Of a stretch of 53,204 nt of DNA, positions 1 through 9,354 are shown piece after piece; position 1 is the first letter of the stretch; each line of letters begins with the position of its first letter. This DNA is from Thiomargarita sp. (lineage in GTDB: Bacteria > Pseudomonadota > Gammaproteobacteria > Beggiatoales > Beggiatoaceae), in assembly GCA_020726335.1 (NCBI GenBank), contig DYSU01000003.1, positions 18,532 through 71,735 of the forward strand, read 5' to 3'. The translations under genes and the position numbers were made by a program. Under the pieces are notes generated by a model. The model was not told the origin of the DNA, made no database searches, and saw only the letters and a list, made by a program, of their open reading frames with translations.

Positions 1-319
1 TGCGTTCAAACGCATATTCTTGATAGCCGCCCACTTGTTCAACCAAACGGATTAAATGATAATACATGAAGCGGTCAAAAAAATCATATTCTTTAACTTG
101 TTGAATTTCAACAATAATACGTTTTTCTTTGTCTTCGGCAAACAAATCGTATTTACTTTTAACAAAGCCGATTGGCTCGGGATATTCGTATTCGGTATGC
201 ACTTCATCAATGTGTATATCAATATCTAAAATATCTTTAGTAAATTGAGTAAAAACATCCACTTGGCTAAAAGCGTGTTTAAAAATACTGCCATATTTGA
301 GTGGAATCACTTCAACCAT
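1..319 (-). CDS. PD-(D/E)XK nuclease family transposase/Rpn-type protein, 5' part only
   Basis: The reverse strand from the ATG at 319 stays open to the window edge: 106 codons without a stop, so the C-terminus lies outside. The translation begins MVEVIPLKYGSIFKHAFSQ and contains YDLFAED followed by IIVEIQQ, which fits the D...E-x-Q core of the PD-(D/E)XK nuclease fold, then a region rich in aromatic residues. Proteins of this type are usually annotated as PD-(D/E)XK nuclease family transposases or Rpn-like recombination-promoting nucleases and tend to be present in many copies per genome. Family membership rests on recalled family patterns, not a search. Its start lies 14 bases past the end of alaC, same strand. 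Whether it moves DNA or only cuts it cannot be told from this fragment. Confidence 0.7.
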   Translation of the reverse strand, partial: MVEVIPLKYGSIFKHAFSQVDVFTQFTKDILDIDIHIDEVHTEYEYPEPIGFVKSKYDLFAEDKEKRIIVEIQQVKEYDFFDRFMYYHLIRLVEQVGGYQEYAFER

Positions 320-333
320 GGACAAAACTCCTC

Positions 334-1509
334 TCAGCCTTTGCGCAACATCGCTTTGATGCCACGAATCGCTTGACGGGTGCGTTGTTCGTTTTCAATC
401 AATGAAAAGCGCACATGATCATCGCCATGGTGACCAAAACCGATACCGGGCGACACCGCCACTTTGGCTTCAATCAGCAATTTTTTGGCAAATTCGAGTG
501 AACCCATGGCACGGTAGGCTTTTGGAATTTGCGCCCAAACAAACATGGTTGCTTTGGGTTTTTCCACTGCCCAACCTGCGGCGTTCAAGCCATCACACAA
601 CACATCACGGCGTTGACGGTACATTTCGCTGATGTCGCGCACACATTGTTGGTCATCTTCCAATGCAGTGACAGCCGCCACTTGAATCGGGGTGAACGTG
701 CCATAATCCAAATATGATTTCATTCTGCCCAAGGCGTGAATCAAGGTTGGATTGCCCACCATAAAACCAACGCGCCAACCGGGCATGTTGTAACTTTTTG
801 ATAAAGTGAACGATTCCACTGCAATGTCTTTCGCCCCTGCCACTTGCAAAATGGAGGGGGCAACATAACCATCAAACACGATGTCCGCATAAGCCAAGTC
901 GTGAATCACCCAAATGTTGTGTTGTTTGGCAATGGCCACCACTTTTTCAAAAAAATCCAGCTCAACACATTGTGCGGTGGGGTTGCCCGGGAAATTTAAC
1001 ACCAGCACTTTAGGTTTTGGCCAACAATCTTCAATCGCGTTGGTCAATTCAGTGAAAAAATCGACATTGGGGGTCAGCGGCACATGGCGGATGTCCGCGC
1101 CTGCGATGATAAAACCATAAGGATGAATGGGATAGGCGGGATTGGGTACCAGCGCAACATCACCGGGGTTGATGATGGCCAACGCCAAATGCGCCAAGCC
1201 TTCTTTTGAACCTATGGTGGAAATCGCTTCGGTTTCAGGGTTTAAATGCACCGCATAACGGCGTTGATACCAATTACAAATCGCTTGGCGCAAACGGGGA
1301 ATGCCTTTGGACAAAGAATAGCGGTGGGTGTCTTTGCGTTGCGCCACTTCCACCAATTTATCGACAATGTGTTGGGGTGTCGGTTGGTCAGGATTACCCA
1401 TGGCAAAATCAATAATGTCTTCTCCACGGGCGCGTGCCGCCACCGTCATGTCTTTTGTGATGTTAAACACATACTTGGGTAAACGTTCAATTCTTGCAAA
1501 TTCTTTCAC
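334..1509 (-). CDS. alaC: alanine transaminase AlaC-type aminotransferase
   Basis: A 391-residue fold-type I PLP aminotransferase. Such enzymes move an amino group between an amino acid and a 2-oxo acid in the cytoplasm; AlaC makes alanine from pyruvate and glutamate. Visible signatures are the N-terminal [12 protein letters not shown] segment, [10 protein letters not shown] near residue 171, HDLAY with the ring-binding aspartate near 204, and [12 protein letters not shown] with the Schiff-base lysine at about K238. An Arg for the substrate carboxylate is present near the C-terminus ([12 protein letters not shown]). The start is GTG, supported by AAAGGG about eight bases upstream. AlaC and LL-diaminopimelate aminotransferase are close relatives; the opening motif fits AlaC better, but the substrate is inferred. 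Confidence 0.88.
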   Translation of the reverse strand: MKEFARIERLPKYVFNITKDMTVAARARGEDIIDFAMGNPDQPTPQHIVDKLVEVAQRKDTHRYSLSKGIPRLRQAICNWYQRRYAVHLNPETEAISTIGSKEGLAHLALAIINPGDVALVPNPAYPIHPYGFIIAGADIRHVPLTPNVDFFTELTNAIEDCWPKPKVLVLNFPGNPTAQCVELDFFEKVVAIAKQHNIWVIHDLAYADIVFDGYVAPSILQVAGAKDIAVESFTLSKSYNMPGWRVGFMVGNPTLIHALGRMKSYLDYGTFTPIQVAAVTALEDDQQCVRDISEMYRQRRDVLCDGLNAAGWAVEKPKATMFVWAQIPKAYRAMGSLEFAKKLLIEAKVAVSPGIGFGHHGDDHVRFSLIENEQRTRQAIRGIKAMLRKG

Positions 1510-1619
1510 AAAATGCCCTTTATGGTTATGGCGTAAAATGACAAATGTCTTATCTCAAGTGCTTATTAAAAATATTATAAATCAATGGTTTGCGACAATA
1601 TTTCAAGGTATTTATTCAT

Positions 1620-2255
1620 TTATGTCTCCGTCACCAAACGGTGCAATTGTTGGGCTTTGTGGATGATTTTTTTGCGATAGAAAAACACTTTCAACCGCCC
1701 ACCGCCTTTTTGTCGCCAAAGCACGGTTGAACGCACGCCCGCCAACAATAAAGCCCGAATTTGCGCGGCCAATTGGGAATTTTTCAAATAGTGGGGTTTG
1801 CCCATCACATGAATGCGGTAATCTAAAGTGCTTAAAGTGTTCTGGTAAATATTGGCTAAATGTTCAGTTAAATCAAACGGTTGTTCACGTTCAACATTTT
1901 TTAATGTCACCACCTGTTCTATGCCATCGGTGATTTTTTTGAGCAAGTCGGGGTGTTTATGCAACTGACGTTCTAAAATATGTAAGCCAATGATATAACG
2001 CAATAATTCAGATGAACGGGTTCGTTTACCGTATCCGAGTTGTTGCACCAAAGTGGCCAAGCCCAAAGTCACGCCTTCAATGCCCTCATAAACCGCTTCG
2101 GTGCTGTCGGGATTGAGCAATAATACGCTGTTAAGGCTGGTTTTAAAAGCGGCTTCGTCTGCATTTTTGATAAAGCCATGGTAAGCGGTTTGATGAACCA
2201 ATTCAACCGCTTGAAACATACCTGCAAAAGCCAATGTTGCGTTTTTAATGTCCAT
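1620..2255 (-). CDS. hflD: high frequency lysogenization protein HflD homologue
   Basis: 211 residues, the usual HflD length. The opening (NATLAFAGMFQAVELVHQTA) and the IRALLLAGVRSTVLWRQKGG stretch near the C-terminus match the gammaproteobacterial HflD family, an all-helical peripheral membrane protein. In E. coli HflD affects lambda CII stability; its role in organisms without lambda is unclear. The start codon overlaps the end of spoT by 11 bases, so the two are probably translated from one transcript. That is unusual: in E. coli and many relatives hflD lies between mnmA and purB. No strong ribosome-binding site is visible, which fits coupled translation. Confidence 0.88.
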   Translation of the reverse strand: MDIKNATLAFAGMFQAVELVHQTAYHGFIKNADEAAFKTSLNSVLLLNPDSTEAVYEGIEGVTLGLATLVQQLGYGKRTRSSELLRYIIGLHILERQLHKHPDLLKKITDGIEQVVTLKNVEREQPFDLTEHLANIYQNTLSTLDYRIHVMGKPHYLKNSQLAAQIRALLLAGVRSTVLWRQKGGGRLKVFFYRKKIIHKAQQLHRLVTET

Positions 2256-4356
2256 TTTTGAGTCGTTTTGCTGAAATAACGTAATCTAATTTTCTGAGAT
2301 AATTCAAGAGGGTGGTTAAGTGGGTTTTGTCTGAGACGGTGATGCAAAAGTGCATGATGCTGTTATCGCCTTCATGTTTTTGGATCAAAACATCTTCAAT
2401 ATTGCTGTCAAATTTGGCAATCGCACCCGCTACATTGGCCAAAACCCCCCGTTTGTTCAAGGTTTCAACCCGAATATCCACAATGGATTCAATGAGTAAC
2501 CCTGCCGCCCAACTGACATCAATCCATTCTTGTAAATTGCGTCTGCTTTTGTTGCGGCTGTGTTCGCATTGCAAAGTGTGAATCATAATGCCGTTGTTGA
2601 TGTGTCCCCAAATGTCATCGCCCGGAATGGGGCGGCAGCATTTGGCCAAAGTAATGGCCAAGCCTTCCGTGCCTTGAATGATTAATTGTGCGGGTGAATC
2701 ACGCTCAGGCGTGGTTTGACACAAGGCTTTGGCAACCAATTGTGGCAAACGTTTGCCCAAACCGATGTCCGTCAATAATTGTTCTAAATTTTGCCCCATA
2801 AAAATTTGGGCAATGTGCGGGTCGTTGAAATCATTCAAATTTTTACCATAAGGAAGCAAAGCTTCATTTAACAAACGTTGCCCCAAAATTCGGGTGTCTT
2901 TTTTAGATAATTTATTGAAATAACTGCGAATATTGCTACAACTGCGGCCTGTTTTGGCAAAATTGAGCCAACTCCATTTGGGATGGTTTGATGGACTGGT
3001 TTCAATTGACACCATTTGCCCTGTTTGCAATGGGGTGTTTAACGCACAAAGCTGTTCATCAATCACCGCTGAAACCGCATGGTGGCCGATGTCGCTGTGA
3101 ATGCTGTAGGCGAAATCCAAAGCCGTCGCCCCGCGTGGCAAACAGACAAGCCGCCCTTTAGGGCTGTAAACATAAATTTCATCAGGGTTAAATTCTTTGG
3201 TGATTTCATTAAAAAAGGTGATGGCATCTAAATTGTCTGTGGCATCGTCTTTTAAATCGCGCAACCATTGCCAAGGGCCATAATCCACTTGTTGGTCATG
3301 ATTATGATAGAGCGCATAGGCGATGCCGTATTCTGCCGCCCCCAACATTTTTTGGGTACAAATATGGACTTCAATCGCCACGCCATAGGGGCCGATGATG
3401 GCGGTGTGCAAGGACTGATAGCCGTTTCTTTTAGGAATAGCGATATAGTCTTTAAATGCGCCGGGTTTGGGTTTGTAGAGGGTGTGAATAATACCCAAAA
3501 TCTGATAGCAAGTGTTGATTTCGTCGCCGACAAGGCGAATGGTGTACAAAGTTTTAACTTGTTCAAAACGTAGATTTTTTTCCCGCATTTTACAAAAAAT
3601 GCCATAGCTGTGTTTTTTACTGCCGCCTGTAATGCTGGCATGAATGCCCGATTGACTCAAACGTTGCAATACAATTGAAGACAAGTCTTCCAGCACTGAA
3701 ACCCGTTGTTTGTTTTGACATAACACGTTGATATGATGGTTCAGCACGGTGTATCGCCAAGGATAAAGCGATTGGAAGCACAGCTCTTGCAACTCAAGAT
3801 AAATTTTGTGAATACCCAAGCTTTTGGCAATGGGCGCGTAAACATTCAAAGTTTCTTGGGCAATGCGTTGTTTCGATGCACTGTCTTTGGCTTGCAAGGT
3901 GCGCATATTGTGCAGTCTATCGGCCAATTTGATTAAAAGCACCCGCACATCACGGATGCTGGCCAACATCATTTTGCGAAAACTGGCGGCTTTGTGCTCT
4001 TCTTTGCTGGCAAAGTCAATTTTATCAAACTTGCTGACCCCATCAACCAAATCAGCCACTTTTTGGCCAAACTGTTCCACCACCGCCTGTTTATTAAACT
4101 GGGTGTCTTCAATCACATCATGCAACAAAGCCGCTTCTAAAGTGACTGCATCCATTTGCATGTCCGCCAGAATATGCGCCACTTCCAAGGGATGAAAAAT
4201 ATAGGGTTCACCACTTTGGCGGACAATCCCTTCATGGGCTTCCGCCGCAAAAAAATAAGCCGCATACACCTTTTTAGTGTCATTTTCAGACATATAAGGC
4301 GACAAAATATCGCACAAGTTACTGATTAAAAACCTGTTTTTCGGAATCTCAGTCAC
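2245..4356 (-). CDS. spoT: (p)ppGpp hydrolase/synthetase SpoT with degenerate synthetase site
   Basis: About 703 residues, close to E. coli SpoT. Domain order: HD hydrolase (HDVIEDT near 79-85, [12 protein letters not shown] near 143-154), synthetase ([17 protein letters not shown] near 302-318), TGS (from [16 protein letters not shown] near 396) and a C-terminal ACT-like domain. The hydrolase residues look intact. In the synthetase, the DIYAFR motif reads TLYTIR (Thr at about 269 for the catalytic Asp), EVQIRT reads EVHICT, and AAHW reads AYALY, so synthesis may be lost. Start: an in-frame GTG at 4356 overlaps the rpoZ stop by 8 bases and has a purine-rich AGAAGAG upstream; in-frame TTG/ATG at 4404/4401 would overlap rpoZ much further and lack such a site. 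The hydrolase call is firm; loss of synthesis is inferred. Confidence 0.92.
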   Translation of the reverse strand: MTEIPKNRFLISNLCDILSPYMSENDTKKVYAAYFFAAEAHEGIVRQSGEPYIFHPLEVAHILADMQMDAVTLEAALLHDVIEDTQFNKQAVVEQFGQKVADLVDGVSKFDKIDFASKEEHKAASFRKMMLASIRDVRVLLIKLADRLHNMRTLQAKDSASKQRIAQETLNVYAPIAKSLGIHKIYLELQELCFQSLYPWRYTVLNHHINVLCQNKQRVSVLEDLSSIVLQRLSQSGIHASITGGSKKHSYGIFCKMREKNLRFEQVKTLYTIRLVGDEINTCYQILGIIHTLYKPKPGAFKDYIAIPKRNGYQSLHTAIIGPYGVAIEVHICTQKMLGAAEYGIAYALYHNHDQQVDYGPWQWLRDLKDDATDNLDAITFFNEITKEFNPDEIYVYSPKGRLVCLPRGATALDFAYSIHSDIGHHAVSAVIDEQLCALNTPLQTGQMVSIETSPSNHPKWSWLNFAKTGRSCSNIRSYFNKLSKKDTRILGQRLLNEALLPYGKNLNDFNDPHIAQIFMGQNLEQLLTDIGLGKRLPQLVAKALCQTTPERDSPAQLIIQGTEGLAITLAKCCRPIPGDDIWGHINNGIMIHTLQCEHSRNKSRRNLQEWIDVSWAAGLLIESIVDIRVETLNKRGVLANVAGAIAKFDSNIEDVLIQKHEGDNSIMHFCITVSDKTHLTTLLNYLRKLDYVISAKRLKNGH

Positions 4357-4615
4357 TTTTACGTCTGCTCTTCTTTTCACTGGCTTTGGTGTCGTCTGCA
4401 TCAACCAGCGGTATTACAGGCGGATGGTACATCTCTTCAGTAACGCGGCCTGTGGCAATTTCGCGCAACGCAACAATCGTGGCTTTGTCTTTGCCTTGCA
4501 CCACAATGGATTCACCGCCATGATTAATCACCCGTGCGCGTTTGCTGGCTTTCAACACCAAATCAAAACGATTTTCAACATGAACCAAACAATCTTCAAC
4601 AGTCAAACGTGCCAT
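4349..4615 (-). CDS. rpoZ: RNA polymerase omega subunit RpoZ
   Basis: 88 residues beginning [10 protein letters not shown], the canonical omega opening, with [14 protein letters not shown] next. Omega binds the beta' subunit, helps RNA polymerase assemble and forms part of a ppGpp binding site, which fits its place directly upstream of spoT. The start at 4615 is preferred over an upstream in-frame start at 4642 because the family begins at MARLTVEDC and GAGAGG lies just upstream. The C-terminal tail is short and charged, typical of omega. rpoZ-spoT is a conserved gammaproteobacterial pair; gmk, often just upstream, is absent, and ridA is divergent instead. Confidence 0.95.
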   Translation of the reverse strand: MARLTVEDCLVHVENRFDLVLKASKRARVINHGGESIVVQGKDKATIVALREIATGRVTEEMYHPPVIPLVDADDTKASEKKSRRKSD

Positions 4616-4720
4616 AAAGCCTCTCAATACGGTAAAATACACGAAAAAATCAGGTTTAGACTATCATAAATGCGCTTACAATAACAAAAGAAAACCCGTT
4701 AAATTCATTAAGGAAAGTCC

Positions 4721-5107
4721 ATGTCTCGTCAAATCATTGCCACAACCGCCGCACCGCAAGCAATTGGCACTTATTCTCAAGCGGTTAAAATCGGCCAAAC
4801 CGTGTATTTATCAGGACAAATTGCGTTAAATCCTGTTGATATGACTTTGAACAATGCCGATATGGGAACAGAAATTAACCAAGTTTTTCAAAATCTTAAA
4901 GCGGTTGCACAGGCTTCAGGCGGTGATTTGGCTGACATTGCCAAACTGAGCATTTTTCTCACCGATTTAAGCCATTTTGCCTTGGTGAATGAAATCATGA
5001 GCCGCTATTTTTGCTTGCCTTATCCTGCGCGTGCCGTTGTTGGGGTTGCCAGTTTGCCTAAAAATGCGCGGGTAGAAATGGATGCTATTATGGTGTTGGC
5101 ATCTTAA
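4721..5107 (+). CDS. ridA: RidA family reactive enamine/imine deaminase
   Basis: 128 residues of the RidA/YjgF family, a cytoplasmic homotrimer that hydrolyses reactive 2-aminoacrylate-type intermediates made by PLP enzymes. Family features are [12 protein letters not shown] near residues 11-22, VYLSGQI near 29-35, and [20 protein letters not shown] near the end, where the Arg in PARA is the conserved substrate-binding arginine. The start has a clear AAGGA site. In many gammaproteobacteria ridA follows spoT; here it is divergent from rpoZ-spoT, sharing a roughly 105-base intergenic region. Confidence 0.94.
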   Translation: MSRQIIATTAAPQAIGTYSQAVKIGQTVYLSGQIALNPVDMTLNNADMGTEINQVFQNLKAVAQASGGDLADIAKLSIFLTDLSHFALVNEIMSRYFCLPYPARAVVGVASLPKNARVEMDAIMVLAS

Positions 5108-5129
5108 AATCAAGGGGATTGCTGGAATA

Positions 5130-5516
5130 TTATCCGCCGATGCCGACAAACAGTTCATAACAACTGGGTTGGCGAACTTGGTCAATGCGAATTAAATAGC
5201 GGTCTTCTTCACTGGCGGGCAACAGCCCGTGCCATGCGTTGGCACGGTAATCTTTGCCCAACAACAAAAACTGCCATTGTTGTTGTGGGTTTTTATAGGC
5301 CAAGGTCAACATCACCGCATTGTGGTTGGAAGTCACCGCCATCGACAACGCTTGGCCTTGGCGGGCAGTGAAAGGGTAAAAATGGCGGTCATCCGTTTGA
5401 ATGCACGCTTCGGTTAAAATTGACAAGCGGCCTTGGGCAAAGTGCAAAGGATACGTCAGCTCTTTGGCTTGCACACCCAAACTGAGGATGAATAACAGAA
5501 AAATCCAGCGTAACAT
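5130..5516 (-). CDS. small secreted protein of unknown function
   Basis: 128 residues with a likely Sec signal peptide (hydrophobic MLRWIFLLFILSLGVQA, cleavage after QAKE or nearby). The mature part is about 110 residues, seems rich in beta strands, and has two cysteines (in EACIQ and PSCYEL) that could form a disulfide. I do not recognise the family. It begins one base beyond the stop of the PP2C gene and is the last gene of the kinase-phosphatase unit, so it may be a periplasmic ligand or partner of the CHASE2 sensor, but this is only positional inference. Confidence 0.72.
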   Translation of the reverse strand: MLRWIFLLFILSLGVQAKELTYPLHFAQGRLSILTEACIQTDDRHFYPFTARQGQALSMAVTSNHNAVMLTLAYKNPQQQWQFLLLGKDYRANAWHGLLPASEEDRYLIRIDQVRQPSCYELFVGIGG

Positions 5517-5517
5517 A

Positions 5518-6360
5518 TTAATTTCCTTTGAATATTTTTTTCATCAGCGTTTGCCAATTTTTCGGGTTGTGATCGGCTAAATTCATCGGACGGGTCAAAA
5601 TCACAGAAATGTTGTCAAAACCACCGCTGTCATTGGCCGCAAGAACCAGTTCATTGGCCGCTTGGCGCAGATCGTGGCGATTATCGCGTAAAATCTTTTG
5701 AATTTCAGTGTCTTCCAACATATCGCTTAAACCATCAGAACACAGCAGATAAACATCATCTTGTTTAACAGGGTATTCGTTGACATCCACATTGACATCC
5801 ATGCCCACGCCCAATGCGCGAGTGACCAAATTGCGGTTGGGTGAATGCCGCGCTTGCTCAGGCGTACATAAACCGTGGTCAATCAACTCTTGCAAAACGG
5901 AATGGTCTAAAGTCAATTGCTCAAATAAATTGCCGCGCAAACGGTATAAGCGTGAATCGCCCACATGCGCGACGCTGAGAACATCATCGTGTAAAATCGC
6001 CGCCACCAACGTGGTTCCCATGCCATGGTATTCAGCTTGCGATTGTGCCGTGGTGTAAATTTGCAAGTTGGCTTGACTGATGGCTTGTTGCAACAACAGC
6101 GTCACTTTTTTGTAGCCCGTGTGTTTGTCTAATTGATTGGATAAGCTTTGCATATCAGTGGCTTGCATGTGTTGCATCACGCTGGCCACCGCGATTTCAC
6201 TGGCCACTTCACCCGCTTGATAACCACCCATGCCATCAGCCAATACCACAATACAGGCTGTATCATCGCCTGCCACACAATCTTCATTGTGGTCGCGCAA
6301 TTGGCCTCTGTCTGTTTGCCAGACAATTTCTAAGCCTTTTTGTGGTGTCTTTTTATTCAC
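5518..6360 (-). CDS. PP2C-family serine/threonine protein phosphatase
   Basis: 280 residues with the ordered PP2C metal-binding motifs: DRGQLRDHNED near 17-27, VVLADGMGGYQAGEVAS near 38-54, VAHVGDSRLYRLR in the middle, DVYLLCSDGLSDML, and a final GGFDNISVIL. The aspartates that bind two Mn/Mg ions are all present. It is a soluble bacterial Stp/PppA-type phosphatase that removes phosphate from Ser/Thr. The GTG start shares a GTGA overlap with the stop of the upstream kinase, so the two are translationally coupled and the phosphatase most likely reverses that kinase. Confidence 0.93.
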   Translation of the reverse strand: MNKKTPQKGLEIVWQTDRGQLRDHNEDCVAGDDTACIVVLADGMGGYQAGEVASEIAVASVMQHMQATDMQSLSNQLDKHTGYKKVTLLLQQAISQANLQIYTTAQSQAEYHGMGTTLVAAILHDDVLSVAHVGDSRLYRLRGNLFEQLTLDHSVLQELIDHGLCTPEQARHSPNRNLVTRALGVGMDVNVDVNEYPVKQDDVYLLCSDGLSDMLEDTEIQKILRDNRHDLRQAANELVLAANDSGGFDNISVILTRPMNLADHNPKNWQTLMKKIFKGN

Positions 6361-8849
6361 CGTACACGGTTCTCAAAGCGATTAATGGGAAGGTTCATGG
6401 CTTGAACCTGTTCAACACACGCTTGCAGTGCTTGTGCCAATGCAAAACCTGATGGATAACGTAAGTTTGGGTTTTTCTGTAATAAAGTATCAACGATGGT
6501 TTTGATGCCCAAGGGTAAACTGGGGCTTAATTCCAGCAAATCGGGTGGATTTTCATGAATAATTTTAAACATCAAGCTGGCCATGGAATCGGCATTAAAC
6601 GGCAATTGATGGCTGATCAATTGATACAAAGTGACCCCAAAACTGAACAAATCAGAACGGCCATCCACCCCTTTGCTTTCCAGTTGTTCGGGCGACATAT
6701 ACGAGGGCGTGCCTAACACCACACCTGTGCGGGTTTTATTGCTGTCAGTGATGCGGGCAATGCCAAAATCAGTGATTTTAATGTCCCCTATTGCCGCATT
6801 ATACAAAATATTGGCAGGTTTGATGTCCCGATGTATCACGCCTTGGCTGTGTGCATAATCCAAGGCGTTGGCCACTTTAATCGCCAAACCCAACAAAGTT
6901 TCTAAGGGCAACACGTTTTTTTGACCTTGGACATATAACGATAAATCACCGCCTGCAAAATAGTCCATCGCAATATAAGCCAAATCGCCTTGTTCACCCG
7001 CATCATAAACCGAAACGATATTGGGGTGGTTCAGCCGTCCAACCGCCGAGGCTTCGCGGAAAAAACGTGCAGTGGCTTCTTCCAGCTCACGCCCTTCAAA
7101 TTCTAAAGAAAGCTTTAAGGTTTTTAACGCGACAATGCGGTTTAATTTGGGGTCTTTGCCCAAATACACCCGCCCCATCGCACCTTTGCCCAGTTCGCGC
7201 AACACCAAATAATGCCCCAGATAATGCCCCAAAATATCCTCTTGGGTTTGATACAACAACGGCGATTGTTTGCTTAAACGGTCAATGCGTTGGTTGATGT
7301 CACGAAAATTAGCGGCGTGATTGAGCATATAACGATAAACCGCCAATGCTTGTTTAGGTTGTTGTTTTCGTTCAAAATCCAATCCCAAGTTATACAACAA
7401 ACTTAAAATTAAATCATCAATGGGACACTGCATAAAGGTGTCGAACGCTTTTTGTAAATCGCCTTGGCTTTGAAACGTCAACCCCATCAACCGTTGATTG
7501 CGCGCCAACGTGCCGTTATGCGTCAAACTTGGGCTGATCCAAAAATTTTTGACTGCAAACAGCAGTTGCCCCAACCACAACAACATGACCAAAGGCGACA
7601 AACTCAAACCGATTAAATCGACCGCCAACAATAAAATTTGGGTGGCTAAAATCACCAAGGATAACAATAACGTAATGCCAAAAGCCAAGGTTCCGCGCAA
7701 CAGCGGTAACAAAAAAATCAAATAGCCGCTGACCACAATGAATATCGCCATTTCAATTCCCCCCGCCCAACGGGGACGATGAATGATGTGGCCTTGCAAT
7801 AAAGTGGAAATATTATCCGCTAAAGACGACAATGGCTGACGTTTTTTCGCCCAAAAATCAGACGTTTGGGGGGTAAAACCCAATAACACCACTTTATCAG
7901 ACAACGCGCTGACATCGTTTTGCGTCAACAATTTCTGATGGGTGAAAGTGACAAACGGTGCAAGGTTTTTTTGGCTAACATAATGAAAACTCTGCAAATT
8001 TAAGCCTTCATCGGTGTATAACAGTGTGTCACCCAAGCGCAAAGCGGTGTTGGCTGATAAAGAAGGGCTGATGTGGTGCAAATCTAAATTTTTTACCCGA
8101 GCGGCCACCAGCAAACTCAAATGGGGCAAATAATGTTGTTGATAAGCCAAAACCAAGGGAATGCGTTGATGCAAACGCGGCGCGGGCAAGATACCGATGC
8201 TGTTGGCCGCTTGGGCAAACAGCGGCAACGGCGGTTGAATATCGCTCAGTGATTGCAATTGGCGTTGTTGCCATTGGGGAATGAAAATGGGCAGTTGCAT
8301 GGCTTGCAATGACGGCGGCAAGTCAGCCAGCAAACCGATATTTTTCTGGGTTTGTGCCGTGGCGGCCAAAATTACATGGACTTGTTTGCGCATTTGTTGG
8401 GCAAGCTGTTGGTCGCTGTCAAAAATTGTTTTCAATTGTGCCAAATACCGACCCATTTGTTGAATTTCGTTGAGCCGTTTTTTATCTTCAGCCGTGCGAC
8501 CATAACCGCCGTTGACCAAATATGAAGCTTCATAATAATCAAACAGTTGCTTAAATTCGGCCTGACCTTGCATGGTTTGGCTTTGGTTGAGTGGTAAAGT
8601 GTCCACCAGCCAACGTGGGTTAGCCTGTTGAATTTTAGCTAAAATTTTGCGATGTAATTCAGGGGTTACGGCCGCGTTGACTTCGACCAACACCAGTTCT
8701 TTGCTGGCAGGGCGCGGTGCCAACCCCATCGCCAATTGGTATAAATACGGGTCTATGCCTGTCAAACTGTGGTTGTGAATCAACAGAAAAAAACCACTGC
8801 TGAGAATAAACCCCCAAAAACCCGTGCGTTGCCAAAATTGCGCGGCCAT
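6357..8849 (-). CDS. CHASE2 sensor serine/threonine protein kinase
   Basis: 830 residues. An N-terminal membrane anchor (near 11-27) precedes a long extracytoplasmic CHASE2-type sensor region, then about three closely spaced transmembrane helices (roughly 365-440), a TPR-like linker (near 455-530), and a Hanks-type kinase domain. The glycine loop GKGAMGRVY starts near G554, the ATP lysine is about K576, the catalytic loop HRDIKPAN begins at about H673, and DFG at about D694; all essential residues are present, so the kinase should be active. It signals from the periplasmic side to cytoplasmic Ser/Thr targets. The PP2C gene follows with a GTGA overlap and the DUF3301 gene precedes by nine bases. 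No FHA or type VI secretion genes are nearby. Confidence 0.93.
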   Translation of the reverse strand: MAAQFWQRTGFWGFILSSGFFLLIHNHSLTGIDPYLYQLAMGLAPRPASKELVLVEVNAAVTPELHRKILAKIQQANPRWLVDTLPLNQSQTMQGQAEFKQLFDYYEASYLVNGGYGRTAEDKKRLNEIQQMGRYLAQLKTIFDSDQQLAQQMRKQVHVILAATAQTQKNIGLLADLPPSLQAMQLPIFIPQWQQRQLQSLSDIQPPLPLFAQAANSIGILPAPRLHQRIPLVLAYQQHYLPHLSLLVAARVKNLDLHHISPSLSANTALRLGDTLLYTDEGLNLQSFHYVSQKNLAPFVTFTHQKLLTQNDVSALSDKVVLLGFTPQTSDFWAKKRQPLSSLADNISTLLQGHIIHRPRWAGGIEMAIFIVVSGYLIFLLPLLRGTLAFGITLLLSLVILATQILLLAVDLIGLSLSPLVMLLWLGQLLFAVKNFWISPSLTHNGTLARNQRLMGLTFQSQGDLQKAFDTFMQCPIDDLILSLLYNLGLDFERKQQPKQALAVYRYMLNHAANFRDINQRIDRLSKQSPLLYQTQEDILGHYLGHYLVLRELGKGAMGRVYLGKDPKLNRIVALKTLKLSLEFEGRELEEATARFFREASAVGRLNHPNIVSVYDAGEQGDLAYIAMDYFAGGDLSLYVQGQKNVLPLETLLGLAIKVANALDYAHSQGVIHRDIKPANILYNAAIGDIKITDFGIARITDSNKTRTGVVLGTPSYMSPEQLESKGVDGRSDLFSFGVTLYQLISHQLPFNADSMASLMFKIIHENPPDLLELSPSLPLGIKTIVDTLLQKNPNLRYPSGFALAQALQACVEQVQAMNLPINRFENRVR

Positions 8850-8858
8850 GCCCAGAAA

Positions 8859-9176
8859 TTATGACACTTTTTGCGAGTAAGGGTTTAACACATAAGCGAG
8901 GTCAATCAGCACCAAATTTAAACCTTGCAACATCAAACCGCCTTGTTCACGCTGTTGTCCTGTTTGGGTAAATTCAAAACGATAATAGCGTTCAAAATAC
9001 CAATGGCCTTGGTGGCGCAACCGTACTTTGCTCAACATCACAGTTTCATCCAACAATTGGACATGATGGCGTTGGCAAATTTGTTTGGCATGGTGGCGCG
9101 CCCATTCCAAAGCCCGTGAGCTGTCAAACCAAAAAGTGGCGGTGATTAACAGCAATAAAATAATGAAAAATTCCAT
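8859..9176 (-). CDS. DUF3301 family small membrane-anchored protein
   Basis: 105 residues: one N-terminal hydrophobic segment (FFIILLLLITATFWF), then a basic, His-rich cytoplasmic or periplasmic part with RHHVQLLDETVMLSKVRLR and YFERYYRFEFT. This matches my recall of DUF3301, a gammaproteobacterial family of unknown function. It is the first gene of the minus-strand kinase unit, nine bases from the kinase start. No strong ribosome-binding site is visible. Confidence 0.75.
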   Translation of the reverse strand: MEFFIILLLLITATFWFDSSRALEWARHHAKQICQRHHVQLLDETVMLSKVRLRHQGHWYFERYYRFEFTQTGQQREQGGLMLQGLNLVLIDLAYVLNPYSQKVS

Positions 9177-9354
9177 AAGGTTGCCATCCGTATCAAGGTT
9201 TTTCAGGTAATTGAATTAAATCAATAGGTAATACACGCACATCATTCCAATTGCTGTCTTGGCTGTTTCAAGCTGAAATATTTGTGCTTTGGCCAATAAA
9301 CTTTGGATATAATTATAGCGGTTTTTCTCTTGACTGCTGGAATTATTTAGCCCT
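9177..9354. other. divergent intergenic region between the kinase unit and mutY
   Basis: 178 bases that must hold the promoters for the minus-strand kinase unit and for mutY. I see no confident -35/-10 pair. On the minus strand a 25-codon open stretch ending in VLPIDLIQLPEKP and a stop looks compositionally like coding sequence; it has no start or recognisable family and may be a relic of a lost gene. Confidence 0.4.

Noticed and set aside
9195-9270. 25-codon minus-strand frame ending VLPIDLIQLPEKP before the DUF3301 gene
   Set aside because: Looks coding-like but has no start codon region, no homologous family I can name and is too short; at most a gene relic.
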